A DNA stretch of 64,000 nucleotides from Rubricella aquisinus (GCF_014199445.1 NZ_JACIJS010000004.1:124001-188000), one strand, 5' to 3'. Positions 51,412 to 61,429 are shown, numbered from the stretch's first letter. Numbers and translations: made by a program. The notes: generated from the letters alone by a model not told the origin.

Positions 51412-52734
51412 ATGACTCCATTTGGACTTTTCCTCATCCTTGGCACGGTGCTTGTGCCAGCCTTTCAGCTTTTCACCCTGCCGGATGTGGCGGATCAGAT
51501 TGCGTTGTTCAGTCAATATCTGGGTATGGCGGCACTGATCCTGATGGCATGGAGCCAAATCCTCGCCACCCGTGCGCTGGGGATCGAGCCTCTTTTTGGC
51601 GGTATGGACCGGGTCTATGTTGTGCATAAATGGGCTGGGATCGCGGCCATGGGCGCGGTGCTGCTTCACGATACGATTGATGCGGAAATGGACGGTCTGG
51701 GCCGGGAAACGCTGTTGACCAGCCTTGCCGAAACGATGGGGGAGGTCAGCCTTTATGGATTGTTGATCCTTGTTGCGCTCTCCGTCCTGACCTTTGTGCC
51801 GTATCATCTGTGGCGCTGGACGCATAAGGCGATGGGGGTGTTGTTTGCCGCTGGGGCGCTGCATTTTGTGTTCATCCTCAAACCCTTCGCCATGACCGAT
51901 CCGGCGGGCATGTTCACCGGGGCGTTTTGTGTGGCGGGTGTGCTGGCCTATGGCTGGACGCTGCTGCCAGAAACATGGCGTCCCAAGGCCACGTATACCG
52001 TGACCCAGGTGGAACAGACCGGCGGGGCGGTCGCGATCACGATGCGGCCCGATGGCCGGGCGCTGTCCCCGCGCCCCGGTCAGTTCGGTGTGCTGCGGTT
52101 TCCCGACGCGCGGATGGATGAGCCGCATCCCTTCAGCTTCTCCCAAATCGGAGAGGATGGCAGTCTGCGGGTCACCGTAAAGGCGCTGGGCGATTTCACC
52201 GGCAGGCTCGGGGCGCGCGTCGCCCCTGGTCAGCGGGTCACGCTGCAAGGGCCCTATGGCCGCTTCACCCGACGGGGCAGTGGCCCGCAGGTCTGGATCG
52301 CGGGCGGGATCGGGATCACGCCGTTTCTGACATGGGCCGCAGCGCTCAAGCCCGATATCGGCCCGGTGCATCTGTTTTACTGCGTGAAGGACCGCGCGAT
52401 GGCCCCGCATCTGGCGGAGGTCGAGGCGCTGGCCCGCTCCTTGCCCAATCTCACGCTGCACCTTGTCGTGTCGGGGGAGGGCGCGCGCCTGACCGGGGCC
52501 TATATCGCGGAAAAGGCAGGGTTTCGTTTGTCAAAGGCACATGTCGCGTTTTGCGGGCCGGTGTCCCTGCGGGAGGCGCTCAAACCATCGCTCGCGCGGC
52601 GGGGCGTGTCGCGGCGGCGCTTTGCCTATGAGGAATTCGAGTTCCGCACCGGCATCGGGCTGGACCGTCTGGCCGCATGGCTCTGGCGAAGGGCGCTGGA
52701 TCGGGGTGCCGCCATCGCGGCGGAGCGGGGATAG
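51412..52734 (+). CDS. Ferric reductase-like flavocytochrome b
   Basis: 440 residues. The N-terminal half has about six membrane helices with paired histidines for heme (VVHKWAG, LLHDTID, THKAMG, ALHFVF). The C-terminal half is a ferredoxin reductase module: FAD motif HPFSFSQ, then GPYGRFTR, and NAD(P)-binding AGGIGITPF, ending CGPVSLREAL and FEEF-type (YEEFEFR). It moves electrons from NAD(P)H across the membrane, to iron, oxygen or a periplasmic partner. Cotranscribed with the LuxR-type gene. Confidence 0.9.
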   Translation: MTPFGLFLILGTVLVPAFQLFTLPDVADQIALFSQYLGMAALILMAWSQILATRALGIEPLFGGMDRVYVVHKWAGIAAMGAVLLHDTIDAEMDGLGRETLLTSLAETMGEVSLYGLLILVALSVLTFVPYHLWRWTHKAMGVLFAAGALHFVFILKPFAMTDPAGMFTGAFCVAGVLAYGWTLLPETWRPKATYTVTQVEQTGGAVAITMRPDGRALSPRPGQFGVLRFPDARMDEPHPFSFSQIGEDGSLRVTVKALGDFTGRLGARVAPGQRVTLQGPYGRFTRRGSGPQVWIAGGIGITPFLTWAAALKPDIGPVHLFYCVKDRAMAPHLAEVEALARSLPNLTLHLVVSGEGARLTGAYIAEKAGFRLSKAHVAFCGPVSLREALKPSLARRGVSRRRFAYEEFEFRTGIGLDRLAAWLWRRALDRGAAIAAERG

Positions 52735-52759
52735 CCCCCATCCGCCCCGCATTGTCCGG

Positions 52760-55700
52760 TCACGCGGATTGCGGGGCGGCCTCTTCGGCCTCATCCGGTT
52801 TCGGTTTGCGCAAGGTGAGCCGCAACAGCGGTGGCACCGTCAAAAGGGTCAGGAAGGCGGACATCGACAAGCCGCCCACCACCACCGCGCCCAAGCCCCG
52901 GTACAGCTCCGACCCTTCACCGGGGAACAGGATCAGGGGCAGCATCCCCATGACGCTCGTCAGCGTGGACATGAAGATCGGGCGGATGCGGTTGCGGGTC
53001 GCTTCCTCAATCGCGTCGATCGGCTCCATCCCCTCCTCGCGCAGGTGATAGAGGGTCTGGTGCACGATCAGGATCGCATTGTTCACCACGATCCCGATGA
53101 GGATCACGAAGCCAAGCAGCGTGAGCATGTCCAAGGGCTGCGTCTGATAGGTGTTCAGGAGCGCCAATCCGCCCACGCCGCCCGCCGCGGCCACAGGCAC
53201 CGCGATCAGGATCACCAAGGGCAGGATGAAACTTTCAAACAGGATCGCCATCACGAGGAACACGATGATCAGCGCCACGATGAGGTTGATCTGAATGGCT
53301 CCCCATGTCTGGCTCAACTGATCCGCCGTGCCCGATACGCTGAGGCGAATGTCTGGCGGCAGGCCCTGTTCCTCCAGCACGGCGACGACCTCCGTCTCCA
53401 ACAGGTCAACGGCCTGTTCCAGCGGCAGGTCATTGGAGGGGCGCACCTCCAGCGTGACGGTGCGCAATCGCTCCCGGTGGCGGATTTCCGTGGGGCCAGC
53501 GGTCAGGCGCACTTCGGCAAGGGCGGAGACGGGCAGGATCTGCCCGCTTGGCGTGACGACCGGGTAGTTGCCCACATCCTGCGTCCGCGTCGCGGTAGAG
53601 ACGGACGGATCGCCCTTCAGCACCAGATCGACCCGTTCCGCCCCGATGGTGATCTGCGCCACGCGCAGGCCATCGTTGAACGCATCGACCGTCGTGGCAA
53701 GCTCGGAGCTATCGAGCCCCGCATCCGCAAGCCGCAACCTGTCGGGCAAAAGCCGCACTTCCGGCGCGCCAAGCTCCAGCCCCGGAATGGGGCGGAACTG
53801 GTGCCCTTCGGACCGGGGCAGGATACGCGACACGATCCCGGCGGCTTGCCCCGCGACGGCAAGGATATCATCGAGATCCTGACCCGACACATTCAACTCA
53901 ATCGTGCGCCCCCCACCGACGCCCCGGCCAAACAGGGACGGTTGGGTCATGAAGCCGAATGTGCCCGGCTCGGCAAAAATGGGGCGGCTCAGGACCGGGA
54001 TCAGATCGCCCGCGCGATCCGCGTCCATCGCCCCCGCGCCAACAAAGGAATTTCCGGGCGTGGCGACAAAGAAAAAGCTGTCAATCGTGGGTGTGCCGTC
54101 CTCCGTTTCCAGCGCGGGGGCAGCTTCCCAAAGCGGGCGGGCCACACCTTCGATCCGCTGGGCGATGGTTTCCGTGGTCTCAAGGTTATAGCCCGGCGGT
54201 GGGATGATCAGGCCGAACACCAGATTGCGGTTGCCCTCCGGCAGATATTCGAGCCGGGGCAGAAAGACATAACTCGCGACCGCCGCACCCCCGGCGATCA
54301 GCAGCACCATGGTGATGCCCACAGAGCGCACCCGGACGGTTAGCCGGACATAAGACATAACCGCCCGATGAAACCCGCGCGCCAGATGATCGACGCCCCA
54401 GATCGGCATCGGTTTTTGATCGCCTTTGCGCAGCAGGCGGCTGGCCAGCGCGGGGATCACCGTCACCGCCACCAACAGCGACAGCAGCACCGAGACGGAG
54501 ATCGCCACGGCAATATCGCGGAACAATTGGCCTGCTTCCAATTCCATGATCAGGATCGGGATAAACACCAGCACGGTCGTGAGGGCGGAGACGAGGATCG
54601 CGCCCCAAACCTGCTTTGCCCCCAGATAGGCGGCTTCACGGCGGTTATATCCGGCTTCGCGCAGGCGGTAAATATTCTCCAGCACCACGATGGACGCATC
54701 CACGATCATACCGATGGCAAAGGCGATCCCGGCAAGGGAGATCACGTTGAGCGTCCGCCCGGTCAGCGCCATCACCACGAATGTCGCCACGATGGAGACC
54801 GGAATGGCGAGGGATACAACCAGCGTCGCGCGGGGGCTGCGCAGGAACAACAACAGGATCAGCGCGGCGAGCACCGCCCCGATCCAGATATTCTGCACCA
54901 CCAGATCAATCGCGCCCTGAATATAAATCGTTTCGTCATAGACCTGCTGCGCAGTCAGGCCCGCATCGTTGAGCGGCCCGTCCTGCAATTCGGCGAGGAC
55001 GACGCGCAACTCCTCCATCACGTTGATGACATTGGCACCCGACTCGCGCACCACGTTGAAGGCAAGCCCCGGCTCCCCCTTGAAGCGCAGGCGGCTGGTC
55101 GCGTCGCGATAGGCAAAGGACACATCCGCCACGTCCATCACCCGCACGCGCCCCACGCCGCCCGCCGCCACACCGGAGCGCAGCACGACATTGCGGATCG
55201 CCTCTTCGGTGTTGAGGCTGCTTTCGGTGCGCACGATATAGCGGCGCTTGCCCTCATCCACATCCCCTGCGGAGATGGAGATATTCTCCGCGCGCAGCGT
55301 GCGTACGACCTGCGGCACCGTCAGCCCGAACCGGGCAAGCCGCTGCGGGTCGATCACCACCTGCAATTCGTGCTGCGTGCCGCCAAACACATTGACCGCC
55401 GACACGCCCTCGATCCGCTCCACGCGATCCTTGACGACATCCTCCAGAAAGTCGCCATAGGTGGGCATGGGGCGGGTATTGCCCTCCTGCGCGGTCAGCA
55501 GAACCCACGCGATCGGGCTGTCGTCTGAGCCGGATGTGTTCAGCGTCGGCTCGCTCGCCTCATCGGGATAGCCGCCGACTCGGTCGAGCCTGTTCGACAC
55601 CAGAAGGAGCGACTGGCTCATATCGGTGCCAACGGCGAACTCCAGCGTGACGGAGGCCTGCCCAGTGCGGGAGCGGGAGGTCATGATCTCCAGCCCTTCC

Positions 55701-55921
55701 AGCCCGCGCAGGGTTTCCTCCTGTGGGTTGACGATCTCCCGCTCGATCTCCGACGGGGCGGCGCCGGGCCAGCTTGTTTCCACCACCACAATGGGTTTGC
55801 GCACATCGGGGGCCAGTTGGATCGGGATTTGGCTGAGCGCCAGCGTGCCAAACAGCACCGCGATCAGGACCGCTGCGACCACAGCGATGGGCCGCTCAAT
55901 GGCGTAGCGGATCGGGTTCAT
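52760..55921 (-). CDS. RND efflux transporter permease
   Basis: 1053 residues from the ATG at 55921, which shares its A with the TGA stop of the adaptor gene; the TTG one codon earlier is less likely. Twelve membrane helices and two large periplasmic loops as in AcrB/MdtB. In helix 4 the usual Asp-Asp proton pair appears as GMIVDASIVVLENI, so the second Asp is Ala, seen in some HAE1-like members. It exports hydrophobic compounds with the adaptor encoded just upstream; no TolC-type outer-membrane gene is in view. Confidence 0.93.
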   Translation of the reverse strand: MNPIRYAIERPIAVVAAVLIAVLFGTLALSQIPIQLAPDVRKPIVVVETSWPGAAPSEIEREIVNPQEETLRGLEGLEIMTSRSRTGQASVTLEFAVGTDMSQSLLLVSNRLDRVGGYPDEASEPTLNTSGSDDSPIAWVLLTAQEGNTRPMPTYGDFLEDVVKDRVERIEGVSAVNVFGGTQHELQVVIDPQRLARFGLTVPQVVRTLRAENISISAGDVDEGKRRYIVRTESSLNTEEAIRNVVLRSGVAAGGVGRVRVMDVADVSFAYRDATSRLRFKGEPGLAFNVVRESGANVINVMEELRVVLAELQDGPLNDAGLTAQQVYDETIYIQGAIDLVVQNIWIGAVLAALILLLFLRSPRATLVVSLAIPVSIVATFVVMALTGRTLNVISLAGIAFAIGMIVDASIVVLENIYRLREAGYNRREAAYLGAKQVWGAILVSALTTVLVFIPILIMELEAGQLFRDIAVAISVSVLLSLLVAVTVIPALASRLLRKGDQKPMPIWGVDHLARGFHRAVMSYVRLTVRVRSVGITMVLLIAGGAAVASYVFLPRLEYLPEGNRNLVFGLIIPPPGYNLETTETIAQRIEGVARPLWEAAPALETEDGTPTIDSFFFVATPGNSFVGAGAMDADRAGDLIPVLSRPIFAEPGTFGFMTQPSLFGRGVGGGRTIELNVSGQDLDDILAVAGQAAGIVSRILPRSEGHQFRPIPGLELGAPEVRLLPDRLRLADAGLDSSELATTVDAFNDGLRVAQITIGAERVDLVLKGDPSVSTATRTQDVGNYPVVTPSGQILPVSALAEVRLTAGPTEIRHRERLRTVTLEVRPSNDLPLEQAVDLLETEVVAVLEEQGLPPDIRLSVSGTADQLSQTWGAIQINLIVALIIVFLVMAILFESFILPLVILIAVPVAAAGGVGGLALLNTYQTQPLDMLTLLGFVILIGIVVNNAILIVHQTLYHLREEGMEPIDAIEEATRNRIRPIFMSTLTSVMGMLPLILFPGEGSELYRGLGAVVVGGLSMSAFLTLLTVPPLLRLTLRKPKPDEAEEAAPQSA

Positions 55922-57018
55922 CAATTCGTCTCCACGACGGAGGGGCTGATCGCCTGACCGGGGCGCAGTCGCTCATTGCCGCGCACGACCACCAGATCGC
56001 CCGGCGCAAGGCCGCTGAGCACCTCATACCGGTCCCCCAAAGGCACGCCGAGCGTCACATTGCGCGGTTGCGCCTGATCGTCCGCCGCGACGAACACGGT
56101 CCAGCCGCCGCGCGCCTGCACCAGTGCGTCCTTCGGGACCGACAAGAGGCTGCGCGGCTCCCCCACCGGGAAATTCACGGTCAGCGATTGGCCAACTGCC
56201 ACAAGGGTCGCCGCCGTATCCGGCGCGCTGGTGAGCAGCACCGCCCGGGTACGGGTCGCGGGGTCTTCAACGGGCAAGAGCGCGCGCAGGATGAGTGTAA
56301 CTTCGCTGCCATCCTCGGTCCGGGCGATCATCTCCGTCCCTGGTGTCAGAAAGGAGGTGTAGCGCGTCGGGACATTGGCCCGCACCTCGAATGCGCCTGT
56401 ATCAATCATTCGCACCACTGGCGTTCCGGCCTGAATATAGGCCCCCGGAATGGTGGAGACAGACAGAACCACGCCAGAGAAAGGCGCGCGGATTTCCGTC
56501 CGCTCCAGTTGGTATTCGGTTTCCGCGAGTTGCGCCTCGGCGGATTTCTCACGCGCCACGGCCTCAGCCAATTGGGAGCGGGCCTCAAGCACTTCGGCCT
56601 CCGCATCGTCAAAGCGGCCTTGGCTAAAGGCCGACGTGCCGCGCAGCGCCTCGATCCGTTCAAAGGTGATCTCACTGCGGTTAAGCCGCGCGCGCGCGGT
56701 GGCGGAGCCCGCTTGCGTTTCGGCAATGCGCGCTTGGGACTGGGTAAGCCGGATTTCGAGGAGATCGCGGGTCAACTCCACCAGCAGATCGCCCTCACGC
56801 ACCATTTGCCCAGCAAGGACATGCACGGCCTCGACATTGCCCGCGATCCGACCCGCGACCGATCCATCGCGGGAGGTGACAACCTCGGCAAAGATGGGAA
56901 CGGTCTCTGCCAGTACCCGCTCCTCGACGGTCTGCACGCCAACGGCGGCGGCACGGCCCTGCGCCATCAGCGCCTGAGGTGTCACGAGAATCGCTAGGAT
57001 CAAAAGGCTTCTGAGCAT
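55921..57018 (-). CDS. RND efflux periplasmic adaptor subunit
   Basis: 365 residues from the ATG at 57018 (the upstream extension overruns a tRNA-side region and is rejected). Signal peptide MLRSLLILAILVTPQALMAQ, a lipoyl-like half (GNVEAVHVLAGQMVREGDLLVEL), a long coiled-coil hairpin (residues about 95-160), the second lipoyl half (IRAPFSGVVLSV) and beta-barrel domains. It joins the inner-membrane pump to an outer-membrane channel. Translationally coupled to the pump gene. Confidence 0.93.
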   Translation of the reverse strand: MLRSLLILAILVTPQALMAQGRAAAVGVQTVEERVLAETVPIFAEVVTSRDGSVAGRIAGNVEAVHVLAGQMVREGDLLVELTRDLLEIRLTQSQARIAETQAGSATARARLNRSEITFERIEALRGTSAFSQGRFDDAEAEVLEARSQLAEAVAREKSAEAQLAETEYQLERTEIRAPFSGVVLSVSTIPGAYIQAGTPVVRMIDTGAFEVRANVPTRYTSFLTPGTEMIARTEDGSEVTLILRALLPVEDPATRTRAVLLTSAPDTAATLVAVGQSLTVNFPVGEPRSLLSVPKDALVQARGGWTVFVAADDQAQPRNVTLGVPLGDRYEVLSGLAPGDLVVVRGNERLRPGQAISPSVVETN

Positions 57019-57188
57019 GACCGCACCACTCTGTTTCGCAGCCCCTTGAGATAGCGCGCGCGGTGCAAAAGAAAATGCGACCCGGAAATTCTGGCAAAGA
57101 TGCAGGAGACAGCAATAGCCAAGGCCGCTCAGGCTGGCCCCCGATACCCACCGGAAGCCACGTTTTCTCACCTGCATCACCTGAAAAG

Positions 57189-57264
57189 TGGTGCCCCCAG
57201 AGAGACTCGAACTCCCGACATCCTGATTACAAATCAGGCGCTCTACCAGCTGAGCTATAGGGGC
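57189..57264 (-). tRNA. tRNA-Thr (anticodon TGT)
   Basis: A 76-nt cloverleaf on the minus strand: acceptor GCCCCTA/TGGGGGC with one G-T pair, D arm GCTC/GAGC, anticodon stem CCTGA/TCAGG around TTTGTAA (anticodon TGT), T arm with GTTCGAGTC and encoded ACCA. It reads ACA and related threonine codons. No integrase is adjacent. Confidence 0.97.
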
Positions 57265-57314
57265 AACGCCTGCCTCTTACGCGGCAAGAAATCAGTTTTC
57301 AAGTCTTTCCAGCA

Positions 57315-59642
57315 TCACGCCAGCGCGGTTTTTGCGAGCGACGCGGCGTCGAGCCGGAAGTGGCGATAAAGGTCCATGATTGTGCCGGTTTGCCCGAAAT
57401 GCTCAACCCCGTGGGAGAAGGTCTGATGTCCTTTCACCGCACCAAGCCAGGCCAGCGTCGCCGGGTGCCCGTCGATCGCGGTCACGATGCGGCAGTCGCG
57501 GGGCAGGGGATCAAACAGGGTCTCCACATGGGACCGTGCGGCCTTGTTTCCGTCTGCGCGGGCGCGTTGTGCGGCGGTCCATCCGGCATTGAGACGATCC
57601 GCTGATGTCACCGCGAGCACGCCCACATCGCGGCGCGCCTCGGCAATCATGCCTGCGGCCTTCACCACCTCGGGTGCGACCGCGCCCTGATAGGCAAGGA
57701 CGACCTCGCAATTCGGCCCCGGTTTGCGCAGCCAATAGGCCCCGTCAATCGCGCCCTGCACAAAGGCATCGTCATGCCGCTTTACGGGTTGCTCAATCGG
57801 GTTGGTGGTCAGCCGCAGATAGACCGATCCGCCCGTCTCGTCCCGCAGCCATGTGCGCTCATCCGGATCACCCTCGCCGTCGCGCTGCATATAGGCGAAC
57901 GCCCATTCCATGATCACCGCCAATTCATCGACAAAAGCAGGCTCGAACGCGGCCAAGCCGTCCTGGCTCATCCCGATCAGGGGGGAGGAGATGGACTGGT
58001 GCGCGCCGCCCTCGGGTGCCAGCGTCACACCGGAGGGCGTGCCCACGATCATGAACCGCGCATCCTGATAGCAGGCATAATTCAGCGCATCCAAGCCGCG
58101 CGCGACAAACGGGTCATAGACCGTGCCGATGGGCAACAGGCGCTTTCCAAACAGCGAATGGGACAGGCCCGCCGCGCCGAGCAACAGAAACAGGTTCATC
58201 TCCGCGATGCCCAACTCGATATGCTGGCCATCGGGGGTGAATTCCCATTTCGCGGTGGAGGGGATTTGCCGCTCTTTGAACAGGTCGGCGCGGGGGGCGC
58301 GCGCGAACAGTTTGCGCCGGTTCACCCACGGGCCAAGGTTGGTGGTGCCCGTCACATCGGGGGAGGTCGTGACGATGCGGGCGGCCAGATCGCTGTCGCC
58401 TTTGGACAGATCGTCGAGGATCTTGCCAAAGCCCGCTTGCGTGGACATCTCCCGGTCCGCTGACAGGGCAATCTCGGGCACTGGGATCACCGCATCGGAA
58501 TAGCGCCGCCGCCCGTTGGCAAAGAAGGGTGCTTGATCCAGGAAGGTTTGCAGCGCCTTGGCATCCTTGACCGTCGCCAATGGCTCCCATTCCTGCCCCT
58601 CCGGCACACCCATATGCTGCTGCCATGCGGCGAATTGGGTCTTGTTCATCAGGCCGCCATGGTTGTCCTTATGGCCTGCGATGGGGGTGCCCCAGCCTTT
58701 GATCGTGTAAGCAAGAAAACAGACAGGGCGGTCATGGTCGATCGCATCGAACGCCTCTGCCATCGTCGCCACACAATTGCCGCCAAGGTTCTCCATCAGG
58801 GCCGCGAGTTCGGTGTCTGAGCGGCGGTCGATCAGGGCCGTCACCTCCCCCTGATCGCCCAGATCATCCATCAGATGCTTGCGCCACACAGCCCCGCCCT
58901 GAAAGGTGAGCGCGGAGTAGAGCTGGTTCGGGCAGGTGTCGATCCACGCGCGCAGCCGCTCACCCCCCGGCTCCTTGAACGCGGCACGTTGCAAGGCACC
59001 GTATTTGACGCGCACCACATCCCAGCCGAACGCGTCAAAAATCTTCTCGATCCGCGCAAACAGCCCCTCATGCACCACACCGTCCAGCGATTGGCGATTG
59101 TAGTCGATGATCCACCATGTGTTGCGCAGATCGTTTTTCCAGCCCTCCTGCAATGCTTCATAAACGTTGCCTTCATCCAATTCCGCGTCACCCACCAACG
59201 CGACCATCCGGCCCAGCGGGATGCCGCCCCAGTCTTTTGCCGCGATGTAATCCTGCACGATGGACGCGAAGGACGTGATGCCCACGCCAAGGCCCACCGA
59301 CCCGGTGGAGAAGTCCACATCGTCGATATCCTTTGTCCGGCTAGGATAGCTTTGCACCCCGCCATAGCCCCGAAACGCCTCCATCTTTTCGCGGGTCTGG
59401 TTGCCCATCAGGTACTGGATCGCATGGAAAATGGGGGAGGCATGGGGCTTCACGGCCACCCGGTCTTCTGGCCGCAATGTGTGGAAATAGAGCGCCGTCA
59501 TGATCGACACCATCGACGCGCTCGACGCCTGATGCCCACCCACCTTGATCCCGTCCTCCTTGGGCCGGAGGTGGTTGGCGTTGTGGATCATCCAATGGGA
59601 CAGCCACAAAAGCCGCTGTTCGATGGTTTTCAGATGGGACAT
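57315..59642 (-). CDS. mdeB: AceE-like thiamine-dependent 2-oxoacid dehydrogenase E1 (probable 2-oxobutyrate type, MdeB-like)
   Basis: 775 residues of the homodimeric pyruvate-dehydrogenase-E1/transketolase superfamily. The TPP motif GDAELDEGNVYEA (151-163) with Asn182, the early H-rich GGHQASSASM and KPHASPIFHAI segments, and a C-terminal transketolase domain are present. It is shorter than AceE (about 890). The neighbours, an Lrp regulator and methionine gamma-lyase, mirror the mde region of Pseudomonas putida, where MdeB acts on 2-oxobutyrate. No E2 or E3 gene is in the window, so it would use those of another complex. A pyruvate-specific role remains possible. Confidence 0.78.
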   Translation of the reverse strand: MSHLKTIEQRLLWLSHWMIHNANHLRPKEDGIKVGGHQASSASMVSIMTALYFHTLRPEDRVAVKPHASPIFHAIQYLMGNQTREKMEAFRGYGGVQSYPSRTKDIDDVDFSTGSVGLGVGITSFASIVQDYIAAKDWGGIPLGRMVALVGDAELDEGNVYEALQEGWKNDLRNTWWIIDYNRQSLDGVVHEGLFARIEKIFDAFGWDVVRVKYGALQRAAFKEPGGERLRAWIDTCPNQLYSALTFQGGAVWRKHLMDDLGDQGEVTALIDRRSDTELAALMENLGGNCVATMAEAFDAIDHDRPVCFLAYTIKGWGTPIAGHKDNHGGLMNKTQFAAWQQHMGVPEGQEWEPLATVKDAKALQTFLDQAPFFANGRRRYSDAVIPVPEIALSADREMSTQAGFGKILDDLSKGDSDLAARIVTTSPDVTGTTNLGPWVNRRKLFARAPRADLFKERQIPSTAKWEFTPDGQHIELGIAEMNLFLLLGAAGLSHSLFGKRLLPIGTVYDPFVARGLDALNYACYQDARFMIVGTPSGVTLAPEGGAHQSISSPLIGMSQDGLAAFEPAFVDELAVIMEWAFAYMQRDGEGDPDERTWLRDETGGSVYLRLTTNPIEQPVKRHDDAFVQGAIDGAYWLRKPGPNCEVVLAYQGAVAPEVVKAAGMIAEARRDVGVLAVTSADRLNAGWTAAQRARADGNKAARSHVETLFDPLPRDCRIVTAIDGHPATLAWLGAVKGHQTFSHGVEHFGQTGTIMDLYRHFRLDAASLAKTALA

Positions 59643-59762
59643 GGTGGAGTTCCTGTGCGTGTTTGGGGGCTGGATATCACGGGACGCGGGAGCGAATCCT
59701 TGCGATTTCGGCGTGATTTGCGACTATGTTGGGGAAATTGCGTTCCTTGGCGGAAGTATGTA

Positions 59763-60230
59763 ATGAAATCCACTCATTTTGACGAATTTGATAGGCGTAT
59801 CCTTCGCGCGTTGCAGACCGATGGCAGGATCACCGTGCAGGAGCTAAGCGCCGAAGTTGGCCTTAGCCCAACGCCCGTCACCCGCCGGATCAAACGGCTG
59901 GAGGGAGCGGGCGTGATCACCGGATACCGCGCGCTGATTGATGAGGCCGCCCTTGGTTTTGACGTGTCCGTTTTTGTCTCCGTCCGGCTGGATCGGCAGA
60001 TCGACGGGGCATTGGCCGCTTTTGAGGAGACGATCCGCACCCTGCCGGAGGTCGTGGATTGTTGGCTCATGACGGGCAATCGCGATTACCTTTTGCGGGT
60101 CGTGACAACGGGCCTGCCGGAGTTTGAGACGTTCCTCGTGGGGCGGCTGACGAAAATCCCCGGCGTCGCATCTATTGAAAGCTCAATTCCGCTGCGCCGG
60201 GTGAAATCCGAACTGGCGCGCATGATCTAG
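59763..60230 (+). CDS. Lrp/AsnC family regulator (1)
   Basis: 155 residues from the ATG at 59763 (frame open upstream but antisense to the dehydrogenase gene). N-terminal helix-turn-helix FDRRILRALQTDGRITVQELSAEVGLSPTPVTRRIKRLE, C-terminal RAM ligand domain (VDCWLMTGNRDYLLRVV). It is divergent from the E1 gene, with three TTGCG elements 18-20 bp apart in the 120-bp gap, and its end overlaps the methionine gamma-lyase gene by 4 bp. Likely an activator responding to methionine or another amino acid, as MdeR. Confidence 0.92.
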   Translation: MKSTHFDEFDRRILRALQTDGRITVQELSAEVGLSPTPVTRRIKRLEGAGVITGYRALIDEAALGFDVSVFVSVRLDRQIDGALAAFEETIRTLPEVVDCWLMTGNRDYLLRVVTTGLPEFETFLVGRLTKIPGVASIESSIPLRRVKSELARMI

Positions 60231-61429
60231 GCGGCGGCACGCGCCGGGGCGGGCAGGGCCTGTTCCAGATCGGCAAGAATATCGCCCACACCCTCCAACC
60301 CGACCGACAGGCGCACCAATCCTTCGGAAATACCGTGGGCCGCGCGTTCCTCCGGCGTATAGGTCGAATGGGTCATGCTGGCCGGGTGCTGAATGAGCGT
60401 TTCCGCATCGCCAAGCGACACCGCGCGGCGAATGAGGCGCAGGCGGTTCATCATCTCCCGCCCGGCACTGATCCCTCCCTCCAGCTCAAACGCGATCATG
60501 CCGCCGGGCAGGGCCATCTGGCGCTGGGCAAGGGAGTGCTGGGCGAAACCGGGCAGGCCGGGGTAATGCACCGCTGCGACACCGGGCGCGGCCTCCAGCA
60601 TCTCCGCCACGGTCTGGGCGGAGGCGCAGTGCCGCTCCATCCGCAATTCCAGCGTCTTGATCCCGCGCAGGATCAGCATCGCGTTGAATGGGGCCATCAC
60701 GGCGCCGGTCATGTCTTTCATCCCGAACAGGCGGATCTCCGCGATCTGCTCTGCCGTCCCGGCAATCAGCCCGGCCACCACATCCCCGTGCCCGCCAAGA
60801 TATTTCGTGGCCGAATGCACCACGATATCCGCGCCAAGCTGGATCGGTTGCGTGAGGTACGGCGTGGCATAGGTGTTATCCACCACGACCACCGCGCCAT
60901 GGGCATGGGCCACGGCGCTGATGGCCGCGATATCCACCAATCGCATATTCGGATTGGCGGGGGTTTCGAAATAGACCACCCGGGTTTTGCCGCTGATCGC
61001 GGTATCGAGCGCGCCGGGCTGCGTCAGGTCCACATGGGTGATGGTGATCCCGAATTTCGCCAGCCCATGCTGCATGAACGAAAACGTGCAGCCATAGAGG
61101 GTCTTGTCCACGATCACCTCATCGCCGGGGGACAGGAGCGTCCAAAGCGTCGCCGTGATCGCCCCCATGCCGGAAGCCAGCGCCAACCCGGCCTCTGCCC
61201 CTTCGAGCGCCGCAATCCGCCGTTCCAGCAGATCAAGCGTGGGGTTGGAAATGCGCGAATAGATATGGCCCGCGCGCTCCCCCGCGAACATCTCCCCACC
61301 GGCCTCCGCACTGTCGAACGCGAATGTCGAGGTGAGGTGCAAAGGCGGGGTCAACGCGCCCTCATGGTCCATCGGCTCATAGCCGTGGTGAATGGCGCGG
61401 GTGGCAAAGCTGGCATTGGGGTTGATCAT
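60227..61429 (-). CDS. mdeA: Methionine gamma-lyase
   Basis: 400 residues from the ATG at 61429 behind AGGAGG (upstream extension rejected). PLP-dependent Cys/Met metabolism fold with Lys209 in SATKYLGGHGD and the active-site pair Tyr112 and Cys114 in TLYGCTFSF; that Cys is the mark of methionine gamma-lyase against cystathionine lyases. It cleaves methionine to methanethiol, ammonia and 2-oxobutyrate. It stands between two divergent Lrp-type regulators, next to the 2-oxobutyrate-type E1 gene. Confidence 0.9.
   Translation of the reverse strand: MINPNASFATRAIHHGYEPMDHEGALTPPLHLTSTFAFDSAEAGGEMFAGERAGHIYSRISNPTLDLLERRIAALEGAEAGLALASGMGAITATLWTLLSPGDEVIVDKTLYGCTFSFMQHGLAKFGITITHVDLTQPGALDTAISGKTRVVYFETPANPNMRLVDIAAISAVAHAHGAVVVVDNTYATPYLTQPIQLGADIVVHSATKYLGGHGDVVAGLIAGTAEQIAEIRLFGMKDMTGAVMAPFNAMLILRGIKTLELRMERHCASAQTVAEMLEAAPGVAAVHYPGLPGFAQHSLAQRQMALPGGMIAFELEGGISAGREMMNRLRLIRRAVSLGDAETLIQHPASMTHSTYTPEERAAHGISEGLVRLSVGLEGVGDILADLEQALPAPARAAA

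Noticed and set aside
52541-54343. A 600-codon open frame opposite the RND permease
   Set aside because: Antisense shadow, very rich in Arg, Gln, His and Asp, and overlaps the reductase gene as well.
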